Below are positions 1-8,595 of a DNA stretch of 64,000 bases, one piece after another. The notes under the pieces were generated by a model. The model made no database searches, had not been told where the DNA came from, and saw only the letters and a program-made list of their open reading frames with translations. The stretch spans positions 1 to 64,000 of the forward strand of contig NZ_MKIN01000019.1 in the NCBI RefSeq assembly GCF_001938985.1, read 5' to 3'. A program made the translations under genes and the position numbers. The first letter of the stretch is position 1; every line of letters begins with the position of its first letter. The DNA comes from Gillisella taibaishanensis. GTDB lineage: Bacteria; Pseudomonadota; Alphaproteobacteria; Rhizobiales; Rhizobiaceae.

Positions 1-81
1 CGGGCGACCCAGGTGCTGATCGTCAACATGGGGGTCAATATTGGACGCCGATAGGGGGTTAACTTTCCGCGCCGATTGACA
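1..81 (-). mobile_element. End of an IS21-like insertion sequence (partial)
   Basis: On the minus strand an end beginning TGTCAATCGGCGCGG abuts the hydrolase fragment at position 81. It is followed inward by repeated (G/A)TTRACCCCC units (complement of 8-20 and 52-66). A TGT-type terminus with several short direct repeats inside the end is typical of IS21-family elements. No transposase codon stretch lies within the window, so the element extends beyond position 1. The family assignment is from memory of such ends, not from a search. Confidence 0.5.
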
Positions 82-431
82 GTCCGGCTCAAGCCGGCGA
101 ATTGGGAAACCTGAAGCTGGTTCACCGCCATCGCTTTGGCGGCGGCTTGTTCCGGTGTGTCAGAGCGAGCCGAAGTCGCTATAAGCACAAGCCCTGAGGT
201 GCGATGGGAAGCCATCCTGGCCATTTCTCTTGCGATATAGCCACCCATCGAGAACCCGACCGCGACAAACTTGTCAGGGGCGCTGATCAAGGCCTTCGCG
301 GCCATCTCGGAAATCGAATTTCCTTCACTGAGATCAGCATACGTGACGGCCCCGATTGAGGCGAAATCAGAAACGACATCATCCCAGAGAGAATTGGAAG
401 CCATGAAGCCCGAGATCAAAAGAATGTTCAT
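82..431 (-). pseudogene. Alpha/beta hydrolase, 3' end removed by IS insertion
   Basis: Reading from the ATG at 431 (MNILLISGF), about 116 codons match an alpha/beta hydrolase N-terminal half: an early beta strand, an oxyanion-type SGF turn, and the nucleophile elbow G-F-S-M-G-G with Ser61. The frame then enters the IS end near position 81, so the catalytic Asp and His expected in the second half are missing. Full-length relatives have over 200 residues. It starts 61 bp after the stop of the LysE gene on the same strand, so the two were probably co-transcribed. The product is almost surely inactive. The original substrate cannot be told. Confidence 0.75.
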
Positions 432-492
432 TGGAAAGTCCTGTCCACGCTCTGGCAGAGCGCCGTGGGTGCTTTGACTTCAATTTCAGGCT

Positions 493-1104
493 TCAACTGA
501 GGACCACGGGGATCAGAGAAGCTAGCAGCAGCAGCGCCATCACAACGTTGAAAATTCTGAGCGCCCGAGTTGATCGTAGCACGTATCGCGCCGACGCACC
601 CATCAGTGCCCAGCTCGCACCGCAAGGCATACTCACCGTCGCAAAAATTATCGCGAAGGCAACACTCATTTCCAAAGCGCTCCATCCATTGGAAACTGCG
701 GCATAGGATAGGATACCGCTCGCCCCGCCCAACCAGACCTTAGGATTGAGAGCCTGAAAAAATACCGCCTGGACAAAGTTCAGCGGTCTGCCGCTGGTTT
801 TAGCACTTGCAGACACTTGAGGACGGCCCGTTGCGATTTTGACAGCGAGCCATGCGAGGTAGAGCACACCTGCCCATTTCAACACGTTCCGGAAGCTTTC
901 GTTCTGCAGCAACTGGCTTCCGAAAAAGGCGAGGCCGAGGAAGATAAGACAGATGCCCACGCCTGTTCCCAGGATGTGGGGCAGCGACCGAGAAAAACCG
1001 TAGCTCGCGCCGGTTGCTGTCAACAGCATATTGTTCGGCCCCGGCGATCCCGATGACGCGACAGCGAAAAATATTACGGACAGGATCCAACTCGCTGTCA
1101 TCAC
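493..1104 (-). CDS. LysE/RhtB family amino-acid exporter
   Basis: This 203-residue membrane protein belongs to the LysE/RhtB translocator family, which exports amino acids or related small metabolites across the inner membrane. The family mark S-G-S-P-G-P-N-N lies at about residues 18-25 in the first helix. About six hydrophobic segments follow, and the mid-protein motif A-L-N-P-K is at about 118-122. The length is usual for the family. It is transcribed divergently from the LysR gene at 1307, the usual arrangement for exporters controlled by their own regulator. The substrate cannot be read from the sequence. Confidence 0.9.
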   Translation of the reverse strand: MMTASWILSVIFFAVASSGSPGPNNMLLTATGASYGFSRSLPHILGTGVGICLIFLGLAFFGSQLLQNESFRNVLKWAGVLYLAWLAVKIATGRPQVSASAKTSGRPLNFVQAVFFQALNPKVWLGGASGILSYAAVSNGWSALEMSVAFAIIFATVSMPCGASWALMGASARYVLRSTRALRIFNVVMALLLLASLIPVVLS

Positions 1105-1266
1105 CTAACCTCGTTCCAGTTCGAAGGCAGCCCGCGACGGCAGGCCGATTGGCTAAGCAGCATGCCGGAGGGCAGATCTGCTATCGGTGATCGACTGTCG
1201 GTTGGGGCCAGCATTAAACACTCATGTGATCGCCTATCTTCTACGAACTCTGCGGCAGCAATCAAA

Positions 1267-1292
1267 CGAATAGATTTGTTGGTTGCTATTCG
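1267..1292. promoter_or_regulatory. Inverted repeat, probable LysR operator
   Basis: CGAATAG at 1267-1273 and CTATTCG at 1286-1292 form a perfect 7-bp inverted repeat with 12 bp between the arms. It lies in the divergent gap between the LysE and LysR genes, just before the LysR start. The position fits an autoregulatory LysR site. It also argues against the far-upstream TTG at 1283 as the regulator's start. Confidence 0.45.
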
Positions 1293-1306
1293 ATATGCTG
1301 ATAGCC

Positions 1307-2155
1307 ATGACAAAAATCCTTGACCTTGAGCTTCTTCGCACTTTCATCGCCGTTGCGGAGACCGGCAGCTTCACCAATGCCGCACCCCGAGTCAGCCGCA
1401 CCCAATCGGCGGTCAGCATGCAGATGCAACGCCTTGAGCAAAGCGTTGGCAAGCAGCTGCTGGTGAGGACACCCAAGGCAGTAATTCCCAATGCCGTCGG
1501 ACGTGATTTGCTCGTTTACGCACGTCGACTGCTTAAGCTGTCTGACGAAGCCTTGACCAGTATCTCGGGAAAGGAGGAGGCGGGATGCGTTCGTCTCGGC
1601 GTTCCGGACGACTATGCTGCCTCACTATTACCGCAGGTTTTAAGACGCTTTGCCAACGAGTATCCGCATATTGACGTCGACCTAGTTTGCGAACCGACGG
1701 ACAAGCTCAACCTCGCGATCAACGAGAACCGGATTGACCTCGCCATTGTCACCAGGGTCACGAACCAGAAAATCGCGGTACTGAGACGAGAGCGGCTGGT
1801 TTGGGTCGCTTCTCCCACACATATGGCCTGGGAGATCGATCCGTTGCCTGTCGCTCTGTTTGAAAGCTGCATGGCGAGAGGCAACACTCTGCGGGCTCTG
1901 GCTGAGAGTGAGCGGCCTTATCGGTGCACCTACTCGAGTCCAAGCCTGCTCGGGCTGGTGACAATCGTTCAAACCGGATTGTCGGTCGCCGCTTTGGCGC
2001 TTTGCAGCGTACCGGACACGCTTCGCATAATTGGTGAAAGCGAAGGTTTGCCAAAGCTCGATGACTTGGAGATCGGGATTGTTCAAAATCCTTTGTCAGA
2101 GGGGCTGGCAGTTGAAGCCTTGCTTGGAGCGCTTTACCGCGATCTATCGCATTGA
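1307..2155 (+). CDS. LysR family transcriptional regulator
   Basis: The N-terminus (L-E-L-L-R-T-F-I-A-V-A) is a classic LysR winged helix-turn-helix of about 60 residues, followed by an effector-binding domain, giving about 282 residues in all. I chose ATG 1307 (MTKILDLELL) because homologues begin there and because the inverted repeat at 1267-1292 covers the alternative TTG at 1283; ATG 1295 remains possible. It faces the LysE-type exporter and probably controls it in response to the exported metabolite. The final residues run into IS debris, but the length is close to normal, so the gene seems intact. Confidence 0.88.
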   Translation: MTKILDLELLRTFIAVAETGSFTNAAPRVSRTQSAVSMQMQRLEQSVGKQLLVRTPKAVIPNAVGRDLLVYARRLLKLSDEALTSISGKEEAGCVRLGVPDDYAASLLPQVLRRFANEYPHIDVDLVCEPTDKLNLAINENRIDLAIVTRVTNQKIAVLRRERLVWVASPTHMAWEIDPLPVALFESCMARGNTLRALAESERPYRCTYSSPSLLGLVTIVQTGLSVAALALCSVPDTLRIIGESEGLPKLDDLEIGIVQNPLSEGLAVEALLGALYRDLSH

Positions 2156-2164
2156 CGGCTGTCG

Positions 2165-2410
2165 GACTCGGCCGGGGCGATATAGTGCCATTCGACCTTT
2201 GTTTCCTGGCACCACTTGAGGATGGCCATGCTGGTCATGTCCGTGCCGTTGTCCGAGACAATCGCCCTCGGCTTCGCATTCTCGTCCTCAAGCGCCTTAG
2301 CTTGCCCACGTTGGACACGTCCATGCCGCCATACTTCGCGTTCCCCACTGGACTTGAACCAGTGGCGCTTCCAGTGGCTCCCTATTTGTAGAAGGCACCG
2401 GACCGTCGCT
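2165..2410 (-). pseudogene. IS3-family transposase relic (orfA and orfB pieces fused)
   Basis: Minus-strand translation of about 2165-2285 gives an integrase-core piece with S-D-N-G-T-D and W-H-Y-I-A-P, the usual IS3 orfB DDE context. Directly upstream, about 2286-2340 reads K-Y-G-G-M-D-V-S, a hallmark of IS3 orfA. Everything between the two is deleted. A further orfA scrap (F-Y-K then stop) lies at about 2388-2400. Between the orfA pieces sits about 45 bp of foreign sequence with a perfect hairpin (2345-2365). No terminal repeats are evident. The relic is non-functional. Confidence 0.75.
2345..2365. repeat. 7-bp perfect hairpin inserted in the IS3 relic
   Basis: CCACTGG (2345-2351) pairs with CCAGTGG (2359-2365) around a 7-base loop. 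Read on the minus strand the loop is TTCAAGT, which looks like a tRNA T-loop. A second CCAGTGG copy follows at 2371-2377. It interrupts the orfA reading frame of the IS3 relic. Confidence 0.5.
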
Positions 2411-2412
2411 CC

Positions 2413-2820
2413 TCAATGATCTTTGCCAGCATAGATCCACATGGGGACAGTGCTACCAGCTTTGGAAAAGCCGAGGGTCTCATAGAATTGCGTGGAATTA
2501 CCGTCCGCAGTGAGCATTATTTGATGAAAGTCAGCATATTTCTTTAGCATCGCCATCATCAACTGACGACCAATCCCCAGTCTATGGTAGTCAGGATGTA
2601 CAAGCAGGTGCGGAAAGTAAACTACCAAGTGCCCATCGGAAATGGAATTTGCTAGACCGAGAAGTCGGTTATTGGAGCGCGCAGTTATCAGCGTGTGCGA
2701 ATTTTGAAGGGCAGCCAGCAATTCTTTTGGCTTGTGTGCGGACGACCAGTTGTTGGCTTTATAAATCTCCACCACTTCGCCTTCAAAAATCGTATCATCG
2801 ACTAAAATATCTATTTTCAT
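2413..2820 (-). CDS. GNAT family N-acetyltransferase
   Basis: This 135-residue protein has the acetyl-CoA binding signature of GNAT enzymes: a strand-loop P-D-Y-H-R-L-G-I-G-R-Q-L-M at about residues 77-89 (the Q/R-x-x-G-x-G/A motif), followed by a typical C-terminal F-Y-E-T-L-G-F segment. It would acetylate an amino group on an unknown small molecule or protein. Codon use is more AT-rich than its neighbours, and it lies between IS debris and a LysR relic, so it may have been acquired. No operon partner is present. Confidence 0.85.
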   Translation of the reverse strand: MKIDILVDDTIFEGEVVEIYKANNWSSAHKPKELLAALQNSHTLITARSNNRLLGLANSISDGHLVVYFPHLLVHPDYHRLGIGRQLMMAMLKKYADFHQIMLTADGNSTQFYETLGFSKAGSTVPMWIYAGKDH

Positions 2821-2940
2821 ATTTGCTCCAAGATAGACCGGAGCTCATCATTGCCTCGACGAGGTACTCAAGCGCAAGCCGGTCTGACATTCAAGGTTTG
2901 AGTGTAACACGTTGGCACGTTCAAGACTCGATGTCACTTT

Positions 2941-3111
2941 GGCGCGACAAGCCAACAATCAGGCGGAGGCCCCCTCCTCCGGGTCCTTGCAAACCAATTC
3001 GAGTGGGACGCCAATCTTTGGATTGTCATTCATGAAGATCTGCGCGCAACGCCAAATACCGTTTGATATTCAACACGCTGGTAGATCGACTGAAAGGTCC
3101 GGAAAATGATT
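2941..3111 (+). pseudogene. LysR regulator C-terminal relic, frameshifted
   Basis: The frame covering 2941-3055 reads ...LANQFEWDANLWIVIHED then LRATPNTV and stop, which resembles the end of a LysR effector domain (H-E-D-L-R-x-T-P is common there). The match continues in another frame from about 3052 (K-Y-R-L-I-F-N-T-L-V-D-R-L). A frameshift therefore splits the last 40 residues, and no N-terminal HTH is found upstream. It is a dead fragment left by rearrangement. Confidence 0.6.
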
Positions 3112-3247
3112 GGCCTGGGGCGCTTGTCCAGCCACCAAGCTTGTCACTCCTTTCTTGCCCGACACCTCTCTCTTTTGAGCGTTCACCCGGCCGAATGCCA
3201 TCGCTATGTCGTCGGCGCTGAGCATGCTTCGGATTCAGATAAAACGC

Positions 3248-4120
3248 TTAGCGTTTGGATGCCTTATCGGTCCACGACGGTGGAGCCCCAACGACCCCTG
3301 CTAGCGCCCCCGCTATACCCGGCGCTCGTCCGAAGGCCTCGCAAGCAGCATTCTTTGGCTTGCCCCCCAACTGGGACTTCAGCTTCTGTCCTGATGGCAG
3401 CGATAGATCAAGACCTGATGGCTTACGGTTCTTCACCAACATGTCCGAGAACTGTGCTGCAAATGAGGATGCAAGGCTGTAGGCGTCGCCGACTTCAGAA
3501 ACGCGCGCTCCGTTCGTTATAGAGTTCGCGCCACGCGACCAGACGATAGCAGCCCGTTGTATCCCGCTTCCGTCTATGGCCTCCGCTTCGACTGCAAGAC
3601 CACCAAGACCAACAGGGAGCCGCGGGACACCGACAGGAAGAACGACGGATGTCGCCAAAGTTGCCACTGTAGACAAGCCAGCAGCGGTTTTGCTCGTTGG
3701 CACAATGTCAGTGATCACAGCCTGCACCGTGATGTCCGCACGTTCACCCGGGCCAACGACCCGAAATTTATCACTGAGGTCAACGCACAACGCGCGGTCC
3801 AGAGCGTTAGAAACGAGCCTATCATTGCCCGCGTCGTGTATCCGCGAATAGGCAAGAGGGGACAACCGGGTGGGTGTGATGGCCACGGAGGTTGCGGTAG
3901 CCAGTGCAGACGTATCTAAAAAGCTGCGCGATTTGCTCACGCGTCCTTCGACTGGACCTAGCTTGCTGTAGGATCTTAAGGATCCCGCTTCAGTTAGAGG
4001 CACTGAGCTGCAACTGCCCAGACCAACGGCAAAGATAAGTGGCGCAATTCTTAGTGCCACATTGCGGCGTAAAGGGCTCGCTTTCGTTTTAGCTTCGCAG
4101 TCCGCAGGAAAAATGTTCAT
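3248..4120 (-). CDS. DUF3313 family lipoprotein
   Basis: The 290-residue product has a long basic N-region, a hydrophobic stretch and a lipobox L-G-S-C at about residues 34-37, so it should be lipidated and held in the envelope. The body resembles DUF3313 proteins (repeated strands with an A-D-I-T-V-Q-A-V-I-T-D type segment at about 130-140). It begins 77 bp after the RND pump gene on the same strand, so it is probably the third gene of the pump operon. I cannot say whether it helps the pump. The DUF3313 call rests on overall pattern, not a search. Confidence 0.7.
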   Translation of the reverse strand: MNIFPADCEAKTKASPLRRNVALRIAPLIFAVGLGSCSSVPLTEAGSLRSYSKLGPVEGRVSKSRSFLDTSALATATSVAITPTRLSPLAYSRIHDAGNDRLVSNALDRALCVDLSDKFRVVGPGERADITVQAVITDIVPTSKTAAGLSTVATLATSVVLPVGVPRLPVGLGGLAVEAEAIDGSGIQRAAIVWSRGANSITNGARVSEVGDAYSLASSFAAQFSDMLVKNRKPSGLDLSLPSGQKLKSQLGGKPKNAACEAFGRAPGIAGALAGVVGAPPSWTDKASKR

Positions 4121-4197
4121 AGCTATCTACCTTTTATCGATTGTCTCGCGACTGTCGTCGCCGGTGGCTGGCACTTGGGCGCGCTTCGCATGGACGT

Positions 4198-7100
4198 TCA
4201 AAGCTGTTCGAGGGGTTGAAGCGAATTTTTGGGGACCGGTCGCCTGGTTTCGGCGGTTAACAGCAACGACATGGCCGCGGGCAGGAGCGTCAATGTCAAC
4301 ACCGTCGCAACAGCCAGGCCGCCGATGATGGCGAAAGCCATAGGTCCCCAAAAGATTTCAGACGCGATCGGGATCATTCCAAGGACTGCGGCACAGGCCG
4401 TCAGAACGATTGGACGGGCGCGATGGATTGCAGCGCCTGTGATGGCGTCCTTTATCGATTGTCCCTGCTCGGTGTTCTGATCGATCTCCTGGATCAGAAT
4501 GACAGCGTTGCGAATGATCATCCCGGACAGAGCGATGACGCCGAGCTGGGCGACAAAGCCCATTGGCGTGCCGGTGGGCAACATGGCCCCGACGACACCT
4601 ATGAGGCCGAAGGGTGCCATCAGTAGGGCTAATGCCATTCTGGAAAAGCTTTGCAGCTGGACCATCAGGAGAACTGCAATTACGAACAGCATCACGGGAA
4701 TGACGGCGAAAATAGAAGAATTGCCCTTCTCCGCCTCTTCGGTAATGCCTCCAGCAATGATGGAATATCCTGTAGGAAGCCCCGCTCGCAAGCCGTTGAA
4801 TTCCTTATTGACCTGTTCTGCAACTGTCGCTGCTAGTGCGCCTTTCTGTACGTCAGCCTGGACGATGATCATCGGTTTCCCCTGCTGGCGCCAAATGATC
4901 GGATCTTCCATGCCGTAAGCAATCGTCGCAACCTGGCGAATCGATACGTATTTTCCATCACCGGTTCTCAGCTCGAGGTTGCCGATCGCTGACAGAGACG
5001 TGCGGTCGGTTTCGATGCCTTTCACCACCACGTCGACAAGCTTGTCACGATCCCGAGCCGTTGTTACTTTTGAGCCTGAAAAGATCGAGGCGATCTCATT
5101 GGCGATGGACTCAGAGCTCATACCCAAGGCGCGCGCCTCGGTCTGGTTGACCATGATTGACACGCTTTTTTGCGGCTCTCCGGCGGTAAGATTGACGTCG
5201 CGAGTTTCGGGACTTTTTCCGATAATCGACGAAACTTTCGCTGCCAGCATACGAACCTCCTGGTAGTCAGGGCCAGAGACCCGGAACTTCAGCGGCCAGC
5301 CAACAGGCGGCCCGAGTTCGAGAGGTGAAACGCGCGTGACCAGATCCGAGAACCGCTGATTGAGGACGGCTTCAATCTTGCGACGGACGATCTCGCGTTT
5401 CTCGACGCTTTTGGCAACCACAACGGTTTCGGTAATGTTGTCATTGTCGAGTTGAAGATCCATCGGTAGGTAGAAGCGAATGGAACCGGACCCCACATAG
5501 GTGGTGAAATGATCGATGTTGTGATCGGCCCTTAGGATTGCTTCCAGTTCGCGGGCCCGAAGATCTGTCGCAAAGCGCGATGCGTTTTGAGGGAGCGTCA
5601 GGCTCACCAGCAACTCCGGCCTGTCGGAGGCGGGAAAGAATTGCGCATTCAGTCGGCCGAGGCCCGCCATAGACAGGAGCAGCGCCGCGGCCGCACAGAA
5701 GATCGTCACTCCGCGGTTCTGGAGGTTCCAATGGAGGATTTTACGATACGCGGAGATGATGATGCCTCTGTCTTTGTGCGCCCGGGCGAGGCTGCGGGGC
5801 AGCATCCACGTGCCGAGGATCGGTGAAAATAGCACCGCGACGATCCAAGATGCCGAAAGGGCAATGAGGATCACCATGAAGAGGGAGAAGGTATATTCAC
5901 CTGCACCAGAAGCAGCAAAGCCGACGGGAATAAACCCGGCGATCATGACCAGAGTGCCGGTAAGCATGGGAAATGCGGTGGTCACATAAGCGTGGGTGGC
6001 CGCGACCAGACGGGATTTTCCCTTTTCCAGGCACGAAATCATGCTCTCGACTGTGATCATTGCGTCGTCGACCAGAAGACCTAAGGCGATGATCAAAGCG
6101 CCCAGTGAAATGCGTTGAAGCCCGATGCCCGTCAGTTCCATACCCAGGAACGTCAATGCAAGGACGAGAGGAATGGAGGCTGTTACAACCAACCCGGCTC
6201 TCATCCCCAATGACACGAAAGAAACCGCAAGGACGATGACAATCGCTTCGATGAGTACTTTCGTAAAGCCGTCGACAGCATCCTCGACAACCGTCGACTG
6301 GTCGGCAACCTGAAGCATCTCGATTCCGTGAGGAAGCTTGGAGGAAATTGCGTGCATGCGCGCCTTCAGGGCCTCGCCAAAGGCGACAAGGTTACCATCC
6401 TTTGCCATTGACACGGCGAGAGCGATCACGTCCTTGCCGTTGACACGTACCGATGGTGCAGGCGGATCCACGATCTGTCGGGAAATCTTGGCAATCGAGT
6501 CGAGCCTGAAGTACCGGCTGCCGAGCTTCAGGGTCAAATCTTTCAGATCGTTTTCAGAGCCAAAGGCGCCGCTGATGCGAACGGAGATTTTTTCTTCGGT
6601 GGTTTGAACAGTTCCAACGGGGTTGACGGCGTTCTGCGCGCGCATGGCTTCGATGGCGGCGGACGGATCGATTCCAAGGCTTGCAAGCTTGGCCGGAGAG
6701 AATTCAACAACGATCTGCTCTTCCTGGGCACCAAGGATGTTCACCTTGCCGATATCGGGCAGAGACAGAACCTCCTCTCGGATCGCCTCGACTTGGTCAC
6801 GCAACTCACGTTGGCTAAAACCCTCCGCATGGAACGCGTAAATGCTGCCAAAGGTGTCGCCGAACTCGTCGTCGAAAAAGGGTCCCTGCACACCGTCCGG
6901 CAAGGTCGAGGCGATGTCCGATATCTTCTTGCGAACTGTGTACCAAATGCCGTCGACGTCGCCGGGTGGTGTATCATCGCGAAGGTTCACCATGATCACC
7001 GACTGGCCAGGCCGCGTGTAGCTTTGTGTGTAGTCGAGATGCGGAGTTTCGGAGAGCTTCTTCTCCAACTTGTCGGTCAGGAAATTGACCGTGTCCGTGG

Positions 7101-7299
7101 CGCTGGCGCCCGGCCAACGTGCCCCGACGACCATGGTTTTGATCGTGAAGGGTGGATCTTCATTTCGCGAAAGCCTCTCATAGCTCATGAAGCCAGCAAC
7201 CAGCGTCGCAAGCATCAGGAAGATGACGACGGACTGGTGATCAAGGGCCCACCTGGATAGATTGAAGCGGGCACGGTCATCCTGCTTTTGATCGCTCAT
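4198..7299 (-). CDS. RND efflux transporter, inner-membrane pump subunit
   Basis: The length (1033 residues) and layout are those of AcrB-type pumps: one N-terminal helix, a large periplasmic loop, a cluster of helices at about 340-550, a second large loop and a second helix cluster at about 860-1020. The TM4 motif G-L-L-V-D-D-A carries the paired aspartates of the proton relay. With the adaptor encoded just upstream (ATGA overlap at 7296-7299) and an outer-membrane channel from elsewhere it would expel drugs, dyes, solvents or metabolites using proton-motive force. No TolC-like gene is present here. Substrate unknown. Confidence 0.95.
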   Translation of the reverse strand: MSDQKQDDRARFNLSRWALDHQSVVIFLMLATLVAGFMSYERLSRNEDPPFTIKTMVVGARWPGASATDTVNFLTDKLEKKLSETPHLDYTQSYTRPGQSVIMVNLRDDTPPGDVDGIWYTVRKKISDIASTLPDGVQGPFFDDEFGDTFGSIYAFHAEGFSQRELRDQVEAIREEVLSLPDIGKVNILGAQEEQIVVEFSPAKLASLGIDPSAAIEAMRAQNAVNPVGTVQTTEEKISVRISGAFGSENDLKDLTLKLGSRYFRLDSIAKISRQIVDPPAPSVRVNGKDVIALAVSMAKDGNLVAFGEALKARMHAISSKLPHGIEMLQVADQSTVVEDAVDGFTKVLIEAIVIVLAVSFVSLGMRAGLVVTASIPLVLALTFLGMELTGIGLQRISLGALIIALGLLVDDAMITVESMISCLEKGKSRLVAATHAYVTTAFPMLTGTLVMIAGFIPVGFAASGAGEYTFSLFMVILIALSASWIVAVLFSPILGTWMLPRSLARAHKDRGIIISAYRKILHWNLQNRGVTIFCAAAALLLSMAGLGRLNAQFFPASDRPELLVSLTLPQNASRFATDLRARELEAILRADHNIDHFTTYVGSGSIRFYLPMDLQLDNDNITETVVVAKSVEKREIVRRKIEAVLNQRFSDLVTRVSPLELGPPVGWPLKFRVSGPDYQEVRMLAAKVSSIIGKSPETRDVNLTAGEPQKSVSIMVNQTEARALGMSSESIANEIASIFSGSKVTTARDRDKLVDVVVKGIETDRTSLSAIGNLELRTGDGKYVSIRQVATIAYGMEDPIIWRQQGKPMIIVQADVQKGALAATVAEQVNKEFNGLRAGLPTGYSIIAGGITEEAEKGNSSIFAVIPVMLFVIAVLLMVQLQSFSRMALALLMAPFGLIGVVGAMLPTGTPMGFVAQLGVIALSGMIIRNAVILIQEIDQNTEQGQSIKDAITGAAIHRARPIVLTACAAVLGMIPIASEIFWGPMAFAIIGGLAVATVLTLTLLPAAMSLLLTAETRRPVPKNSLQPLEQL

Positions 7300-8372
7300 G
7301 AACGCTCGCCCTCTTCGACAGTAACCGCTTCACCGTCGCGCAACTTGGTGACCCCTGCTGTCGCGACGATATCGCCGTCGTTCAGGCCTCCGGAAATTAC
7401 CATGGTGTTGTCGGCATATCGGTCGACCTTGACGATGCGAGCCTGAAGCGTCTTCGTTTCAGGTGCATAGACGAAAACGGCCTGGTCCTTGCCCCGACTG
7501 GTCAGCGCTGAGGCCGGTACCCGGAAGACCCGCTTGGGCGAAAGGATCACCTTGCCGGTGACCGCAGCCCCAAAAGGGGCTCCATCCACCGCGCCCTCTA
7601 GTGCTACCTTGACGCGGTAGCTTCGAGTTGCAGTGTCGGCGGACGGCGTGACCTCGCGCACTCTTCCTTTGGTGACGAGGGCGGGGTTGGAGAGCAGGCT
7701 GACCTCGACTTCAGTGTCATCCAGCTTTTCGTTCAGCATTTGCTCGGGCACGTCAAAGACCGCGTCAAGTTCGTCGTTCGAACTAAGGGTCAGGATCGTT
7801 TGTCCGGTGGCGATGACCTGACCTACGTTGGCGGACACTGCTGAAACGATGCCGTCTCTGCCAGCCTTAAGATCCGTATAGGACAAGGTCTGCTCTGCGC
7901 TTGCAAGCGCTGCCGTGGCGACCTCAAGCTTCGCTTTCGCCGACCGGAGATTGGCGTCGCTTTGCTGGACCTGTGCTCGTGACACCGCATTCTTTGCGAG
8001 AAGTTCCCAATTGCGCGCTGCAGTCATATCTGCAAGCGCGACATCCGATTTCGCGGCATCCACTTGCGCGGACGCAGACGAGACGTTGATCAAGGATGGC
8101 GTCTTTTCCACTGTTGCGAGGACATCGCCCTTCTTCACGGTCGTGCCTGTTTCGACGCGAAAGGCAAGCAATCCGTCGAGCCTGAAGCTCATCGGTGTTT
8201 CATACCGCGGCTGGATCTCGCCGGTCTGGCTAAAGGTCTCTCCGAGCACCTCCGATTTTACCTTTACTCCCTTGATCGGGCGTGGCGCATTATCGGACGG
8301 ATCTTCATCGGAGCAGCCAGTTAAGAAAATCGCAAGTGCACCTGCGAGGCAGACGAATGTTGGGTGAACCAT
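7296..8372 (-). CDS. RND efflux periplasmic adaptor subunit (lipoprotein)
   Basis: This is a membrane-fusion protein of the HlyD/AcrA type: lipobox L-T-G-C near residue 20, two lipoyl half-motifs around a coiled-coil hairpin (alanine-rich, about 75-150), then beta-barrel domains. It links the RND pump to an outer-membrane channel. I chose ATG 8372 (MVHPTF) because a GGAG sits six bases upstream and it places the signal peptide correctly; the longer frame from GTG 8459 adds 29 non-signal residues. The stop overlaps the pump start by 4 bp, indicating translational coupling. Its promoter faces the two-component genes. Confidence 0.93.
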   Translation of the reverse strand: MVHPTFVCLAGALAIFLTGCSDEDPSDNAPRPIKGVKVKSEVLGETFSQTGEIQPRYETPMSFRLDGLLAFRVETGTTVKKGDVLATVEKTPSLINVSSASAQVDAAKSDVALADMTAARNWELLAKNAVSRAQVQQSDANLRSAKAKLEVATAALASAEQTLSYTDLKAGRDGIVSAVSANVGQVIATGQTILTLSSNDELDAVFDVPEQMLNEKLDDTEVEVSLLSNPALVTKGRVREVTPSADTATRSYRVKVALEGAVDGAPFGAAVTGKVILSPKRVFRVPASALTSRGKDQAVFVYAPETKTLQARIVKVDRYADNTMVISGGLNDGDIVATAGVTKLRDGEAVTVEEGERS

Positions 8373-8465
8373 AAGCACTCCAGTGTTGGCTGGCGCGCCT
8401 CTTGGTCGAGAGGCCAGCAGATCGGACCACCGTTCTCTCTCACGCCACTGGCTGGTCACGTGTTG

Positions 8466-8531
8466 CTTAATGTTAAGTTTTGTTTCAGCCCCGGCGTCTG
8501 TTCATCATTCCTGCAACAAAACTTAATGTTA
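8466..8531. promoter_or_regulatory. Divergent control region with inverted and direct repeats
   Basis: TTAAGTTTTGTT (8473-8484) and AACAAAACTTAA (8515-8526) are a perfect 12-bp inverted repeat separated by 30 bp. In addition CTTAATGTTA occurs twice in direct orientation (8466-8475 and 8522-8531). The site lies between the divergent RND operon and the two-component genes, where an OmpR-type regulator would be expected to bind. Binding by the local response regulator is inferred. Confidence 0.6.
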
Positions 8532-8595
8532 TGCCGCCCCTAGCGATGCTCGATTATGATAGGAGGAGCTTCAAAATTCGGGAGATAACCAACCG

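Noticed and set aside
2341-2390. tRNA-like T-arm on the minus strand
   Set aside because: Only a T-loop-like hairpin is present; no acceptor, D or anticodon arm can be folded around it.
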